Assembly (NCBI RefSeq): GCF_007989085.1
Contig: NZ_BJVJ01000027.1
Span: 1 to 64,000 of the forward strand
Direction of reading: 5' to 3'
DNA length: 64,000 nucleotides
From: Pseudonocardia sulfidoxydans NBRC 16205
Lineage (GTDB): Bacteria; Actinomycetota; Actinomycetes; Mycobacteriales; Pseudonocardiaceae
The translations under genes and the position numbers were made by a program. Below are positions 6,917 to 16,311 of this stretch, piece after piece (positions within the stretch are counted from its first letter, which is position 1; each line of letters begins with the position of its first letter). The notes below the pieces were generated by a model. That model did no database searches and was not told the origin of the DNA. It was given only the letters and a program-made list of their open reading frames with translations.

Positions 6917-9721
6917 ATGAGCCCCGCCACAGGTACCACCGCGAAGAAGCCCGCCTCACCCGCGAAGGCGTCCGCCGCCGCGCCCGGCCCGGCGGGCGGC
7001 AAGCGGCTGCTCCTGCTCGACGGGCACTCGCTGGCCTACCGTGCCTTCTTCGCGCTGCCGGCGGAGAACTTCCGCACCGGCACGGGGCAGACCACCAACG
7101 CGGTCTACGGCTTCACGTCGATGCTGATCAACCTGCTGCGCGACGAGCAGCCGACGCACCTGGCCGTGGCGTTCGACGTCTCGCGCCGCACGTTCCGCTC
7201 GGAGCGCTACGCCGACTACAAGGCGAACCGGACGAGCACCCCGGACGACTTCCGGGGCCAGGTCGACCTCATCAAGGAGGTCCTCGGCGCGCTCAACATC
7301 CCGGTGTTCGCCGTCGAGGGCTACGAGGCCGACGACATCATCGCCACCCTCACCACGCAGGCCGAGGCCGCCGGCTACCACGTGCTCATCACCACCGGCG
7401 ACCGCGACGCGTTCCAGCTGGTCACCGACAACGTGACGGTGCTCTACCCCAAGCGCGGCGTGTCCGACCTGGGCCGGATCGACCCGGCGGAGGTCGACAC
7501 CCGCTACGGGCTCACCCCGGGCCAGTACCCCGACTTCGCGGCGCTGCGCGGGGACCCCAGCGACAACCTGCCGTCCATCCCCGGGGTCGGGGAGAAGACC
7601 GCGGCCAAGTGGGTGCGCGAGTTCGGGTCGCTCGCCGAGCTGACCGACCGGGTCGACGAGGTGAAGGGCAAGGCGGGCGACGCGCTGCGCGCCAACCTGG
7701 CCAACGTGCTGCTCAACCGCCAGCTCACCGAGCTGGTGCGCGACGTCGCGCTCGACGGCGTCCCCGACGAGCTCGAGGTCCGGCCCTGGGACCGGGACGC
7801 GGTGCACCGGCTCTTCGACGAGCTGGAGTTCCGTGTCCTTCGGGAGCGGCTGTTCTCCACGCTGCAGAGCGCCGAGCCCGAGGCCGAGTCCGGCTTCGAG
7901 GTGGCGGGCACGGTCGTCGCGCCCGGTTCGGTGCGGGTGTGGCTCGACGAGTTCGCCCGCGACGGCCGCCGTGTCGGCGTGGCGTTCTCCGGGGTCGGTG
8001 GCGGGATCACCGAGCGCGACTTCACCGGCATCGCGCTCGCCACCGGCGAGCCGACGGTCGAGGCCCGGGCAGAGGGCGCGCAGGCCGGTGTTCCGGTCGC
8101 GGGCTACCTCGACGTCCGAGGGCTCACCCCCGACGACGAGGCGGCGCTGGGGCAGTGGCTGGCCGACCCGTCGGTGCCCAAGGCCTCGCACGACGTGAAG
8201 GCCGTGCTGCACGCGCTGCGCGGCCGCGGCTGGACCCTCGCCGGTCTCACCAGCGACACCGCGCTGGCCGCCTACCTGGCCCGGCCGGGGCAGCGCTCGT
8301 TCGACCTGGCCGACCTGGCGTTGCGCTACCTGCGCCGCGAGCTGGCCATGGAGGGCGCCCCGGCCGACGGGCAGCTGTCGCTGCTCGGCGGGGAGGAGGA
8401 GGCCGACCGCGAGCACGCCGACGCCGAGATGGTCGCCGCGTCGGCCGTCGCCGAACTGGCCGACGCGCTGGGCACCGAGCTGGCCGAGAAAGAGCAGAAC
8501 GGCCTGCTGCTCGAGCTGGAGCAGCCGCTCGCGTTCGTGCTCGCCGACCTGGAGGCCGCGGGCATCGCGGTCGACCGGGCGCACCTGGAGTCGCTGGAGG
8601 CCGAGTTCGCCGGCCGGGTGCAGCAGGCCGCGCAGGACGCCTACGCGGTGATCGGCAAGGAGATCAACCTCGGCTCGCCCAAGCAGCTGCAGGTCGTGCT
8701 GTTCGACGAGCTGAACATGCCCAAGACCAAGCGCACCAAGACCGGGTACACCACCGACGCCGACGCGCTGCAGAGCCTGTTCGAGCAGACCGAGCACCCG
8801 TTCCTGATGCACCTGCTCCAGCACCGCGACGCCACGCGGCTCAAGGTCACGGTCGACGGGCTGCTGAAGTCGATCGCGGCCGACGGGCGCATCCACACCA
8901 CGTACTCGCAGACCATCGCGGCCACCGGCCGGCTCTCCTCGACCGACCCGAACCTGCAGAACGTCCCGATCCGCACCGCCGAGGGCCGCCGCATCCGGGA
9001 GACGTTCGTCGTCGGCGACGGCTACGCCCAGCTGATGACGGCCGACTACAGCCAGATCGAGATGCGGATCATGGCGCACCTGTCGGAGGACGAGGCGCTC
9101 ATCGAGGCGTTCAACTCCAAGCGCGACTTCCACTCCGAGACCGCGTCGAAGGTGTTCGGGGTCGAGGCCTCCGCGGTCACCCCGGAGCAGCGCGCCAAGA
9201 TCAAGGCGATGAACTACGGCCTGGCCTACGGGCTGTCGGCGTTCGGGCTCTCGGGCCAGCTGCGCATCTCCACTGAGGAGGCGCGCGGGCTCATGGACGA
9301 CTACTTCGAGACCTTCGGCGGCGTGCGCGACTACCTGCGCAGCATCGTCGACGTCGCCCGCAAGGACGGCTACACCGCCACCATGCTGGGGCGCCGTCGC
9401 TACCTGCCCGACCTGACCAGCGACAACCGGCAGCGTCGCGAGATGGCCGAGCGGATGGCGCTCAACGCCCCCATCCAGGGCAGCGCGGCCGACATCATCA
9501 AGGTCGCGATGCTGCGCGTGCACGCCGCACTGCAGGCCGAGGGGCTGCGCAGCCGCATGCTGCTGCAGGTCCACGACGAGCTGGTGCTCGAGGTGGCCGA
9601 CGGCGAGCGGGACGCGGTCGACGCGCTGGTCTGCCGCGAGATGGCGGCGGCGCACGAGCTGTCGGTGCCGTTGGAGGTCTCGGTCGGCTACGGCGCGAGC
9701 TGGGACACCGCGGCGCACTGA
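6917..9721 (+). CDS. polA: DNA polymerase I
   Basis: 934 residues from ATG 6917 ([11 protein letters not shown]); the frame is open upstream but lacks homology there. Residues about 28-320 form the 5' nuclease domain ([28 protein letters not shown]). Residues about 340-530 form the 3'-5' exonuclease-like domain, in which the usual DxE metal ligands are not recognisable, so proofreading is probably absent, as reported for other actinobacterial enzymes. The polymerase domain has motif [11 protein letters not shown] (Asp710), the O-helix [14 protein letters not shown] (Arg759, Lys763, Tyr767) and motif C VHDELV (His886, Asp887). It fills gaps in repair and Okazaki processing. Confidence 0.97.
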   Translation: MSPATGTTAKKPASPAKASAAAPGPAGGKRLLLLDGHSLAYRAFFALPAENFRTGTGQTTNAVYGFTSMLINLLRDEQPTHLAVAFDVSRRTFRSERYADYKANRTSTPDDFRGQVDLIKEVLGALNIPVFAVEGYEADDIIATLTTQAEAAGYHVLITTGDRDAFQLVTDNVTVLYPKRGVSDLGRIDPAEVDTRYGLTPGQYPDFAALRGDPSDNLPSIPGVGEKTAAKWVREFGSLAELTDRVDEVKGKAGDALRANLANVLLNRQLTELVRDVALDGVPDELEVRPWDRDAVHRLFDELEFRVLRERLFSTLQSAEPEAESGFEVAGTVVAPGSVRVWLDEFARDGRRVGVAFSGVGGGITERDFTGIALATGEPTVEARAEGAQAGVPVAGYLDVRGLTPDDEAALGQWLADPSVPKASHDVKAVLHALRGRGWTLAGLTSDTALAAYLARPGQRSFDLADLALRYLRRELAMEGAPADGQLSLLGGEEEADREHADAEMVAASAVAELADALGTELAEKEQNGLLLELEQPLAFVLADLEAAGIAVDRAHLESLEAEFAGRVQQAAQDAYAVIGKEINLGSPKQLQVVLFDELNMPKTKRTKTGYTTDADALQSLFEQTEHPFLMHLLQHRDATRLKVTVDGLLKSIAADGRIHTTYSQTIAATGRLSSTDPNLQNVPIRTAEGRRIRETFVVGDGYAQLMTADYSQIEMRIMAHLSEDEALIEAFNSKRDFHSETASKVFGVEASAVTPEQRAKIKAMNYGLAYGLSAFGLSGQLRISTEEARGLMDDYFETFGGVRDYLRSIVDVARKDGYTATMLGRRRYLPDLTSDNRQRREMAERMALNAPIQGSAADIIKVAMLRVHAALQAEGLRSRMLLQVHDELVLEVADGERDAVDALVCREMAAAHELSVPLEVSVGYGASWDTAAH

Positions 9722-9732
9722 GCAGCAACCGG

Positions 9733-9765
9733 CCGGGGCCACGGCCCCGGGGGTGTTCCCCCTGG
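9733..9765. terminator. GC-rich hairpin pair after polA
   Basis: CCGGGGCC at 9733-9740 is followed by GGCCCCGG at 9743-9750, and immediately by a second small inverted repeat (GGGGG/CCCCC) ending near 9762. It starts about 10 bases after the polA stop. No T-run is present, as is common in high-GC actinobacteria. Confidence 0.45.
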
Positions 9766-9834
9766 GGCGGGCACGGGCGGTCCGGGGGTGCACCCGATCG
9801 CGGCGCCGGGCTCGCTCGGCGACCGTGGACCGGC

Positions 9835-11007
9835 ATGGAACCCACCACGAGCGGAGACCCCGCACCGGCCCCGCACGGCGGGGTGCCGATGATCCCGCTG
9901 ATCCCGCGCGGTGCCGCGCTAGACGCCCCGGCGATCGCGGCCGCGGTCGCCGCCCGGGCGCGGCGGTCCGGTAGCCATGCGTTACCCGTCGCGATGCTGG
10001 TCCGGCTCGGTGAGCTGCGCCGCCGCCACGGCGCCGGACATCCGTTCCTCGACGCCTACCTCGGCTGCGTCCTCGCCCGCCACGAGGGCCGGTTCCACAA
10101 CCGCACCTACCTGGCCCTTCCGCTGCTCGAACGGGTGCAGGCCGCGGCCGGGCTCGGCCCCGACCGGTTCGCCGCGCTGCTGCTGGCCGACGTCGTCCGC
10201 TTCGAGCGACGTGCGGCCGGCCCCGACCTGCCCGACCCGGCGACGCGGCGCAAGCGGATCCGGCACGCGCTGCGGTTCGTCGCCGCCTCCCACGACCCCC
10301 CGGTCACCGCCGACGACGAGGTCGACGCCGTCCCACTGCCCGCGCTGCCCACCGACGAGCTCGCGACGTGGTTCGCCCTGTCGGTGCAGCGGGTGTCGGC
10401 CCGCCACGACGAGTACTTCTTCATCCGTGCGCTGCAGGCCCACGAGATGGTCTTCACCACGTTGGCCGACGAGATGGTGGCCGCCACCGCCGCGCTGCGG
10501 GCGGGCCGGGCCGACGAGGCCGTCGCCCACCTCGAGCGCGCCGAGCGCGTGTTCGCCCGGGCGGCGATGCTGTTCCGGCTGGTCGCAACCCTGCGGGTCG
10601 ACGCGTTCCTCGACTTCCGCGAGCACACCGAGGGTGCCAGCGCGATCCAGTCCGAGCAGTACAAGCGGTTCGAGGCCGCCTGTGCCCGGCCCGGCAGCGC
10701 ACGCCTGAACTCGGCGGCGTTCGCGAACGTCCCACGGGTACGGGCCGCGGTCGAGGCCGGCGAGGACACGCTGTCCGCCGCCCGTCTCGAGGCGGTGCCC
10801 GACACGGCTCTCGGCGCAACCGAACGGCGGGCCCTCGACCGGGTGCTCGGCAGGCTGGAGAGCGCCCACCAGCGCTGGAAGGCCGCGCATCACGGGCTGG
10901 CCGTCCGGATGCTCGGCGACGCGCCCGGCTCCGGGTACACCGCGGGCGTCCCCTACCTGCACGCGTGCCTGTCCAACCGGCTGTTCGGCGACCTCGCCGC
11001 CTCGTGA
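9835..11007 (+). CDS. Tryptophan 2,3-dioxygenase-superfamily haem protein, atypical active site
   Basis: 390 residues. From residue 188 it aligns by eye with tryptophan 2,3-dioxygenase: RHDEYFFIRALQAHEMVF (191-207) for the distal helix, FREHTEGASAIQSEQYKRFE (261-280) for the substrate carboxylate site with Arg262, and HQRWKAAHHGLAVRMLGDAP (345-364) with His352 at the haem-ligand position, then GSGYTAGVPYLHACL. The distal His of true TDO is Leu200 here, the active-site Tyr is Phe258, and the GTGG loop is GSGY. Residues 1-185 are an added helical region with no recognised motif. The haem site looks kept but the substrate pocket changed, so kynurenine formation is unlikely. Met19 is an alternative start. 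No kynurenine-pathway neighbour is present. Confidence 0.75.
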   Translation: MEPTTSGDPAPAPHGGVPMIPLIPRGAALDAPAIAAAVAARARRSGSHALPVAMLVRLGELRRRHGAGHPFLDAYLGCVLARHEGRFHNRTYLALPLLERVQAAAGLGPDRFAALLLADVVRFERRAAGPDLPDPATRRKRIRHALRFVAASHDPPVTADDEVDAVPLPALPTDELATWFALSVQRVSARHDEYFFIRALQAHEMVFTTLADEMVAATAALRAGRADEAVAHLERAERVFARAAMLFRLVATLRVDAFLDFREHTEGASAIQSEQYKRFEAACARPGSARLNSAAFANVPRVRAAVEAGEDTLSAARLEAVPDTALGATERRALDRVLGRLESAHQRWKAAHHGLAVRMLGDAPGSGYTAGVPYLHACLSNRLFGDLAAS

Positions 11008-11144
11008 CCCGGCACACCCACCCCTCGGCCGCCGCCCGGGGAGGGCCGTCTCACCCCCCGCCGGCCGCCGCGGGGTGGGCGTGCCCGCGCCGGTCACCCA
11101 CCGGGTGGGTGCGCCGCGGCGCCGGGTCGGTCAGGATGATCGTC

Positions 11145-11546
11145 ATGGACGTCGGACCGCCCCTGATCGCGCGCATCGCCGGGGCGATGCTGGCCGTCGA
11201 GAACCAGGACGTCATGGTCGGGTTCTTCGAGAAGCTCGGGTTCGCGAAGACGGTCGACCGGGCGCTGTGGCCGGGGGCCCGCTGGGTCGAGGTGGCGCTG
11301 CCGGGGGCGGAGACGAGCATCGTGCTCACCCCGGCCCGGGCCTACCACCGCGAACCGGACCGGCTCTACACGCTGACGTTGTCGTGCCACGACCTGCTCG
11401 CCACCGCCGAGGCGCTGCGCGCCGCCGGGATCGAGGTCGACGGGCCGACGCACGAGCCGTCGGGCAGCTACATCCAGGTCGTCGACCCCGAGGGTCGGGT
11501 GCTGTTCGTCAACGACGTCGTCGAGCGGGCCGACCCGGGCACGTGA
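11145..11546 (+). CDS. VOC (glyoxalase/bleomycin-resistance fold) protein
   Basis: 133 residues from ATG 11145, chosen over ATG 11136 because AGGA lies about 10 bases upstream of it. A single vicinal-oxygen-chelate module: MLAVENQDVMVGFFEKLGF, then WVEVALPGAETSIVL, LYTLTLSCHDLLATAEALR and GSYIQVVDPEGRVLFVNDV. This is the usual beta-alpha-beta-beta-beta pair with a C-terminal Asp/Glu in place of a strong metal ligand. Such stand-alone proteins may be isomerases, dioxygenase relatives or drug-binding proteins; the substrate cannot be told. It is flanked by intergenic hairpins and is probably a single-gene unit between the TDO-like gene and ruvC. Confidence 0.85.
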   Translation: MDVGPPLIARIAGAMLAVENQDVMVGFFEKLGFAKTVDRALWPGARWVEVALPGAETSIVLTPARAYHREPDRLYTLTLSCHDLLATAEALRAAGIEVDGPTHEPSGSYIQVVDPEGRVLFVNDVVERADPGT

Positions 11547-11616
11547 CGCCGGTCGGGTGATGCCGTCCCGGCGTGCCCCGCACGGTCCCGGCAGGCCCGG
11601 CCGGTAGCCTTCCGCC

Positions 11617-11632
11617 TCGAACGGCTGTTCGT
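11617..11632. promoter_or_regulatory. LexA/SOS box upstream of ruvCAB
   Basis: TCGAACGGCTGTTCGT matches the actinobacterial SOS consensus TCGAAC-N4-GTTCGA at 11 of 12 fixed positions. It ends 18 bases before the chosen ruvC GTG. Damage-inducible ruvCAB is established in mycobacteria, so LexA control is a strong inference here. Confidence 0.82.
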
Positions 11633-11650
11633 GCGTGAAGGAGGATGCGG

Positions 11651-12220
11651 GTGCGGGTGCTCGGCGTCGACCCGGGGCTGACGCGCTGCGGTATCGGCGT
11701 CGTCGACTCCACGGGAGGCCGGGGGGTCGCGTTCGTCGCCGTCGACGTCGTCCGCACCTCCGCCGACGAGCCGCTCGCCCAGCGCCTGCTGGCCGTCGCC
11801 GACGCGGCCGACCGCTGGATCGCCGCGTTCTCCCCGGACGTCGTCGCCGTCGAGCGGGTGTTCAGCCAGAACAACGTCCGGACCGTGATGGGCACCGCGC
11901 AGGCCAGCGGCGTCGTCGCGCTCACGGCGGCGCGGGCGGGCCTGCCGGTCGCGTTCCACACCCCCAGCGAGGTCAAGGCGGCCGTCACCGGGGCGGGCCG
12001 GGCCGACAAGGCCCAGGTCACGACGATGGTGACGCGGCTGCTCGGCCTCGACGCCCCACCGAAGCCCGCCGACGCCGCCGACGCCCTCGCGCTGGCCATC
12101 TGCCACTGCTGGCGCGGCCCGATGCAGACGCGGATGGCCGAGGCCCAGGCCCGGTCCGCCGAACTCGCCAGGAAGCACAAGGCCCGGCTCGCCGCCGCGG
12201 CGAAGGGAGCGACCCGATGA
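11651..12220 (+). CDS. ruvC: Holliday junction endonuclease RuvC
   Basis: 189 residues from GTG 11651 ([14 protein letters not shown]). An ATG six bases earlier at 11645 abuts the GGAGG ribosome site (11640-11644), so the GTG, about 6 bases from it, is the better start and matches the usual N-terminus. Catalytic acidic residues are visible in GVDPG, AVERVF and [12 protein letters not shown]. The C-terminus is extended by an Arg/Lys/Ala-rich tail (residues 160-189). RuvC cuts Holliday junctions held by RuvAB. It overlaps ruvA by ATGA and lies behind an SOS box. Confidence 0.95.
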   Translation: MRVLGVDPGLTRCGIGVVDSTGGRGVAFVAVDVVRTSADEPLAQRLLAVADAADRWIAAFSPDVVAVERVFSQNNVRTVMGTAQASGVVALTAARAGLPVAFHTPSEVKAAVTGAGRADKAQVTTMVTRLLGLDAPPKPADAADALALAICHCWRGPMQTRMAEAQARSAELARKHKARLAAAAKGATR

Positions 12221-12819
12221 TCGCCAGCATCCGCGGTGAGGTGGCATCGATCGGGCTCGACCACGCCGTCGTCGAGGCCGGCAACGGCGTCGGGTATGCC
12301 GTCCACGCCACGCCCGGGACCCTCGCCGGGCTGCGGCGCGGCCACGAGGCCCGGCTCGCGACGCTGCTGGTGGTCCGCGAGGACTCGATGACCCTCTACG
12401 GGTTCGCCGATGTCGAGGAGCGCGAGCTGTTCGTGCTGCTGCAGACGGTCACCGGCGTCGGGCCGCGGCTTGCCCTGGCCACGCTCGCCGTGCTCGACCC
12501 CGAGACGCTGCGCCGGGCCCTGTCCGAGGGTGACCTGGCCACCCTCACCCGGATCCCGGGGGTCGGGCGCAAGAGCGCGGAACGGCTCGTCGTCGAGCTG
12601 CGCGACAAGGTCGTCGCCCCCGTCCCGGTCGCCCACGGCGACGCACCGCCTGTCGTCACCGGTAACGCCCGCCGCGACCAGGTCGTCGAGGCGCTGGTCG
12701 GGCTGGGCTTCACCGCGAAGCCCGCCGAGGCCGCCGTCGACGGCGTGCTCGCCGGGACGCCGGACGCCGACCCGTCGACGCTGCTGCGCTCGGCCCTGAC
12801 GCAGCTGGGCCGCACGTGA
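12217..12819 (+). CDS. ruvA: Holliday junction branch-migration protein RuvA
   Basis: 200 residues, start ATG 12217 overlapping the ruvC stop (ATGA). Domain I is [20 protein letters not shown]. The two helix-hairpin-helix motifs are [16 protein letters not shown] and [16 protein letters not shown]. The C-terminal RuvB-contacting domain is [20 protein letters not shown]. RuvA tetramers clamp the four-way junction and load RuvB. Length and order are typical. Confidence 0.96.
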   Translation: MIASIRGEVASIGLDHAVVEAGNGVGYAVHATPGTLAGLRRGHEARLATLLVVREDSMTLYGFADVEERELFVLLQTVTGVGPRLALATLAVLDPETLRRALSEGDLATLTRIPGVGRKSAERLVVELRDKVVAPVPVAHGDAPPVVTGNARRDQVVEALVGLGFTAKPAEAAVDGVLAGTPDADPSTLLRSALTQLGRT

Positions 12820-12835
12820 GCCGGGCGGGCACCCG

Positions 12836-13888
12836 GTGAGCGCCGCGGGGGAGTACGAGCCGGACAGGGACGTCACCGGGGAGGTGCTCGAGGAGGACCT
12901 CGACGTCGAGGGCTCGCTGCGGCCACGGCGGCTCGACGAGTTCATCGGCCAGCCCCGGGTGCGTGAGCAGCTGGAGCTGGTCCTGGAAGGGGCCCGGCGC
13001 CGCGGCGCGCCGCCCGACCACATCCTGCTGTCCGGCCCTCCAGGGCTCGGCAAGACCAGCCTGTCGATGATCGTCGCGGCGGAGCTGGGGGCGGCGATCC
13101 GGCTCACGTCCGGCCCGGCGCTGGAACGCGCGGGCGACCTCGCGGCGATGCTGTCCAACCTGCTGCCCGGCGACGTCCTGTTCATCGACGAGATCCACCG
13201 CATCGCCCGGCCCGCCGAGGAGATGCTCTATCTCGCGATGGAGGACTTCCGGGTCGACGTCGTCGTCGGCAAGGGGCCCGGGGCGACCTCGATCCCGCTC
13301 GACATCGCCCCGTTCACGCTGGTCGGGGCCACGACGCGGTCCGGCGCACTGACCGGGCCGCTGCGCGACCGGTTCGGCTTCACCGGCCACATGGAGTTCT
13401 ACGACCCGACCGAGCTGGAGCTCGTGCTGCGGCGCGCGGCCGTCATCCTGGGGGTCGACCTGCGCCCGGACGGCGCCGTCGAGATCGCCCGGCGGTCGCG
13501 GGGCACGCCCCGCATCGCGAACCGGCTGCTGCGCCGGGTCCGCGACTACGCCGAGGTGCGTGCCGACGGTGCGGTGACCCTCGAGGTGGCCCGTGAGGCG
13601 CTCGCGGTCTACGACGTCGACGCGCTCGGCCTCGACCGGCTCGACCGTGCCGTGCTGTCCGCCCTGGTCAGGTCGTTCGGCGGGGGCCCGGTGGGCGTCT
13701 CCACGTTGGCTGTGGCGGTCGGCGAGGAACCCGGTACCGTCGAGGAGGTCTGCGAGCCGTATCTTGTGCGCGCAGGCATGCTGGCCCGCACGCCGAGGGG
13801 CCGGGTCGCGACCGCCGCGGCATGGGCCCATCTGGGGCTGGTACCTCCGCCGGACGTCACCGGTCAGGCGTCCCAGGCGTTGTTCTAG
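12836..13888 (+). CDS. ruvB: Holliday junction helicase motor RuvB
   Basis: 350 residues from GTG 12836. AAA+ landmarks are Walker [10 protein letters not shown], Walker B LFIDEIHR, sensor 1 GATTRSG, the arginine finger in LRDRFG, and the sensor 2 region [20 protein letters not shown] followed by the winged-helix C-terminus. An acidic N-terminal leader ([17 protein letters not shown]) precedes the core, as is common in actinobacteria. It drives branch migration with RuvA. It lies 16 bases after ruvA and is the last gene of the SOS-controlled set. Confidence 0.96.
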   Translation: MSAAGEYEPDRDVTGEVLEEDLDVEGSLRPRRLDEFIGQPRVREQLELVLEGARRRGAPPDHILLSGPPGLGKTSLSMIVAAELGAAIRLTSGPALERAGDLAAMLSNLLPGDVLFIDEIHRIARPAEEMLYLAMEDFRVDVVVGKGPGATSIPLDIAPFTLVGATTRSGALTGPLRDRFGFTGHMEFYDPTELELVLRRAAVILGVDLRPDGAVEIARRSRGTPRIANRLLRRVRDYAEVRADGAVTLEVAREALAVYDVDALGLDRLDRAVLSALVRSFGGGPVGVSTLAVAVGEEPGTVEEVCEPYLVRAGMLARTPRGRVATAAAWAHLGLVPPPDVTGQASQALF

Positions 13889-13976
13889 TCGAGGCGGTCG
13901 AGACCCCGGCGTCGTGCGATCCGCGGTGCTGGCAGACTCGGGCCGACCTGCGAAGATACGGAGATCTCAGAAGATC

Positions 13977-14444
13977 ATGGAAACGCTGCTCTTTCCCCTG
14001 CTCATCCTCCTGCTGTTCATCCCGATCTTCCTGTCCGGGCGCAAGCAGCGCCGGCAGATGCAGGAGACCCAGCGCCTCCAGGCCGCCCTCGAGGTCGGCG
14101 ACGTCGTCACCACGACGTCCGGGCTGCGCGGCACGGTCGTCGACGCCTCCTACGAGGACACGCTCGACCTCGAGATCGCCGACGGTGTCGTCACGACGTG
14201 GCTGCGTGCCGCGGTCCGCGACAAGGTCGACACCACCCCCGACGACGCGTCGTCGCTGACCGGGGACGACGTCATCACGTCCGCCCCGGCCGAGCCGACG
14301 ACCCCGTCGCTGGAGAAGAACACCGACGCCACGCCCACCGGTGGCGCCGCCTCCAACGGCACCGCCGGTACCAGCACCAACGGCACGGCCGGCTCCACCG
14401 ACGACGACGCCCAGACGGGCGGCACGCCGGGCTCGCGCAACTGA
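13977..14444 (+). CDS. yajC: Preprotein translocase accessory subunit YajC
   Basis: 155 residues from ATG 13977. The first 20 residues are one membrane helix (LLFPLLILLLFIPIFLSG), then the basic RKQRRQMQ stop-transfer and the small YajC fold (ALEVGDVVTTTSGLRGTVV). Residues about 95-155 are a disordered tail rich in Thr, Ser, Gly and Asp, longer than in E. coli. YajC associates with SecDF in the cytoplasmic membrane, and the next genes are secD and secF. An 88-base gap from ruvB suggests its own promoter, though none is clear. Confidence 0.92.
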   Translation: METLLFPLLILLLFIPIFLSGRKQRRQMQETQRLQAALEVGDVVTTTSGLRGTVVDASYEDTLDLEIADGVVTTWLRAAVRDKVDTTPDDASSLTGDDVITSAPAEPTTPSLEKNTDATPTGGAASNGTAGTSTNGTAGSTDDDAQTGGTPGSRN

Positions 14445-14543
14445 CGACCCGAGGGCGGCCGCGCCGGTCCACGTGATCGGTGCACAGGGCCGCCCGTCCG
14501 GGCCCCGGACGTCGGGTGCCCGGCTACCTCTGGAGACCTGTAC

Positions 14544-16310
14544 GTGGCAACCACCCCGGGGCGTATCCGCCCCTGGCGGTACCTGGCGTCGTTCGTCGGG
14601 ATCGTCGTCGTCCTGTACGCACTGGTGTTCTTCACCGGCGACAGGAAGGCAACCCCCAAGCTGGGGATCGACCTGCAGGGCGGCACCCAGGTGACGCTCA
14701 CCGCACGGACGACGACGGGTGGGGACCCACCTCGCGACCAGCTGGTGCAGGCCCAGGAGATCATCGAACGGCGGGTGAACGGGCTCGGCGTGAGCGGCGC
14801 CGAGGTCGTCCTCGACGGGACGAACATCAACATCACCGTCCCCGGCGACGGTGGCGACGAGGCGAAGTCCCTCGGGCAGACCGCCCAGCTGCGGATCCGG
14901 CCCGTGCTGCAGTCCGCGGCTGCCGGACCGGCGGCGGGTGGGGTGCCCACCACACCCGGTGACACGGGCCAGGGCGGTACGGGCCAGGACGGCACGGGTC
15001 AGGACGGGACCGGCACCGGTTCCGGCACCCCGGCCACCGGCCAACCCCAGGGGCTCGGCGCTCTCGACACGTCACACGGCGCGGTCGCGCCGGTGTCGTG
15101 GTCGTCGCCGCTGCCGGCCCAGCAGACGCCGCCGCCGACGCCCGACACCGGCGCGCCGACGGCCCCCGCGACCCCCGGCGGCACCGCGTCCGAGCCCGTC
15201 GACCCGGCACTGAAGACGGCGGTCGACGAGGCCAAGCAGACCCGGCAGAGCACCGACCCGGCGACGTTGCAGGCCGCGCTCGCCGCGCTCGACTGCTCCG
15301 TGCAGGACCCGCTGCTGGGCTACGACGACCCGGCCCTGCCGCTCGTCGCGTGCAGCGAGGACGGCCAGGCGAAGTACATCCTCGACACCACGCTGATCGA
15401 GGGCACCGACATCGACAACGCCCAGGCCGGGCAGAACCAGAACAGCGTCGACTGGGTCGTCAGCCTGACCTTCAAGTCGGCCGCCGCGCAGGCCTGGGGC
15501 GACTACACGAGCCAGAACGTCGGCAAGCAGGCGGCGTTCGTCCTCGACGGTCAGGTCGTGTCCGCGCCGACGATCAACCAGCCGATCTTCGGCACCACCG
15601 AGGTGAGCGGCAACTTCAACCAGCAGCGGGCCCAGGACCTCGCCGGCATCCTGCGCTACGGCTCGCTGCCGCTGTCGTTCCAGGCCTCGCAGGCCGAGAC
15701 GATCTCGGCGACGCTCGGCACAGCCTCCCTGGAGGCCGGTCTCATCGCGGGCGCCATCGGGCTCGCGCTGGTGTTCGTCTACTGCCTGTTCTACTACCGG
15801 ATCCTCGGCGTGCTGACGATCCTGTCGCTGGTCCTGTCGGGACTGGTCGTCTACGCGGTCCTGGTACTGCTCGGCCGATGGGTCGGGCTGACCCTCGACC
15901 TCGCGGGGGTCGCCGGGTTCATCGTCGCCATCGGCATCACGGCCGACTCGTTCGTCATCTTCTTCGAACGGCTCAAGGACGAGATGCGCGAGGGCAGAAC
16001 CTTCCGGGCGGCGGTGCCGCGCGGCTGGGTCCGCGCCCGGCGCACGATCCTGTCGGCCGACGCCGTCAGCTTCCTCGCCTCCGCGGTGCTCTACGTACTG
16101 GCGGTCGGCCAGGTGAAGGGCTTCGCGTTCACCCTCGGCATGTCGACGGTCCTCGACCTGCTCGTCGTGTTCCTCGTGACGCACCCACTGGTGGCGCTGG
16201 CGTCGAACTCGAAGGTGTTCTCCAGCCCCGCCCTGTCGGGTCTGGGCAGCGTCGCCAAGCTGGGCGCCGAACGTCGGCGGGCGGCCGCCACGGCCGGGAA
16301 GGGGGTCTGA
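14544..16310 (+). CDS. secD: Protein translocase subunit SecD
   Basis: 588 residues from GTG 14544 with GGAG about 9 bases upstream. A first membrane helix (residues 13-32) is followed by the SecD signature LGIDLQGGTQVTL. The large extracytoplasmic region carries a Pro/Gly/Thr-rich insertion (about 125-225), typical of actinobacteria. The C-terminal five helices include the proton-path segments GVAGFIVAIGITADSFVIFF and RLKDEMREG. SecD with SecF uses the proton gradient to pull exported proteins through SecYEG. It is separated from secF by one base. Confidence 0.95.
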   Translation: MATTPGRIRPWRYLASFVGIVVVLYALVFFTGDRKATPKLGIDLQGGTQVTLTARTTTGGDPPRDQLVQAQEIIERRVNGLGVSGAEVVLDGTNINITVPGDGGDEAKSLGQTAQLRIRPVLQSAAAGPAAGGVPTTPGDTGQGGTGQDGTGQDGTGTGSGTPATGQPQGLGALDTSHGAVAPVSWSSPLPAQQTPPPTPDTGAPTAPATPGGTASEPVDPALKTAVDEAKQTRQSTDPATLQAALAALDCSVQDPLLGYDDPALPLVACSEDGQAKYILDTTLIEGTDIDNAQAGQNQNSVDWVVSLTFKSAAAQAWGDYTSQNVGKQAAFVLDGQVVSAPTINQPIFGTTEVSGNFNQQRAQDLAGILRYGSLPLSFQASQAETISATLGTASLEAGLIAGAIGLALVFVYCLFYYRILGVLTILSLVLSGLVVYAVLVLLGRWVGLTLDLAGVAGFIVAIGITADSFVIFFERLKDEMREGRTFRAAVPRGWVRARRTILSADAVSFLASAVLYVLAVGQVKGFAFTLGMSTVLDLLVVFLVTHPLVALASNSKVFSSPALSGLGSVAKLGAERRRAAATAGKGV

Positions 16311-16311
16311 G

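Noticed and set aside
6956-9865. 969-codon open frame antisense to polA
   Set aside because: polA is certain; the antisense frame is Arg/Gly/Val-rich low-complexity sequence produced by high GC, with no domain.
9835-11007. Calling the TDO-like gene kynA (tryptophan 2,3-dioxygenase)
   Set aside because: Distal His, active-site Tyr and the GTGG loop are changed and no kynurenine gene is nearby, so only superfamily membership is supported.
11645-11650. ATG 11645 as the ruvC start
   Set aside because: It touches the GGAGG ribosome site with no spacer; GTG 11651 has correct spacing and the usual N-terminus.
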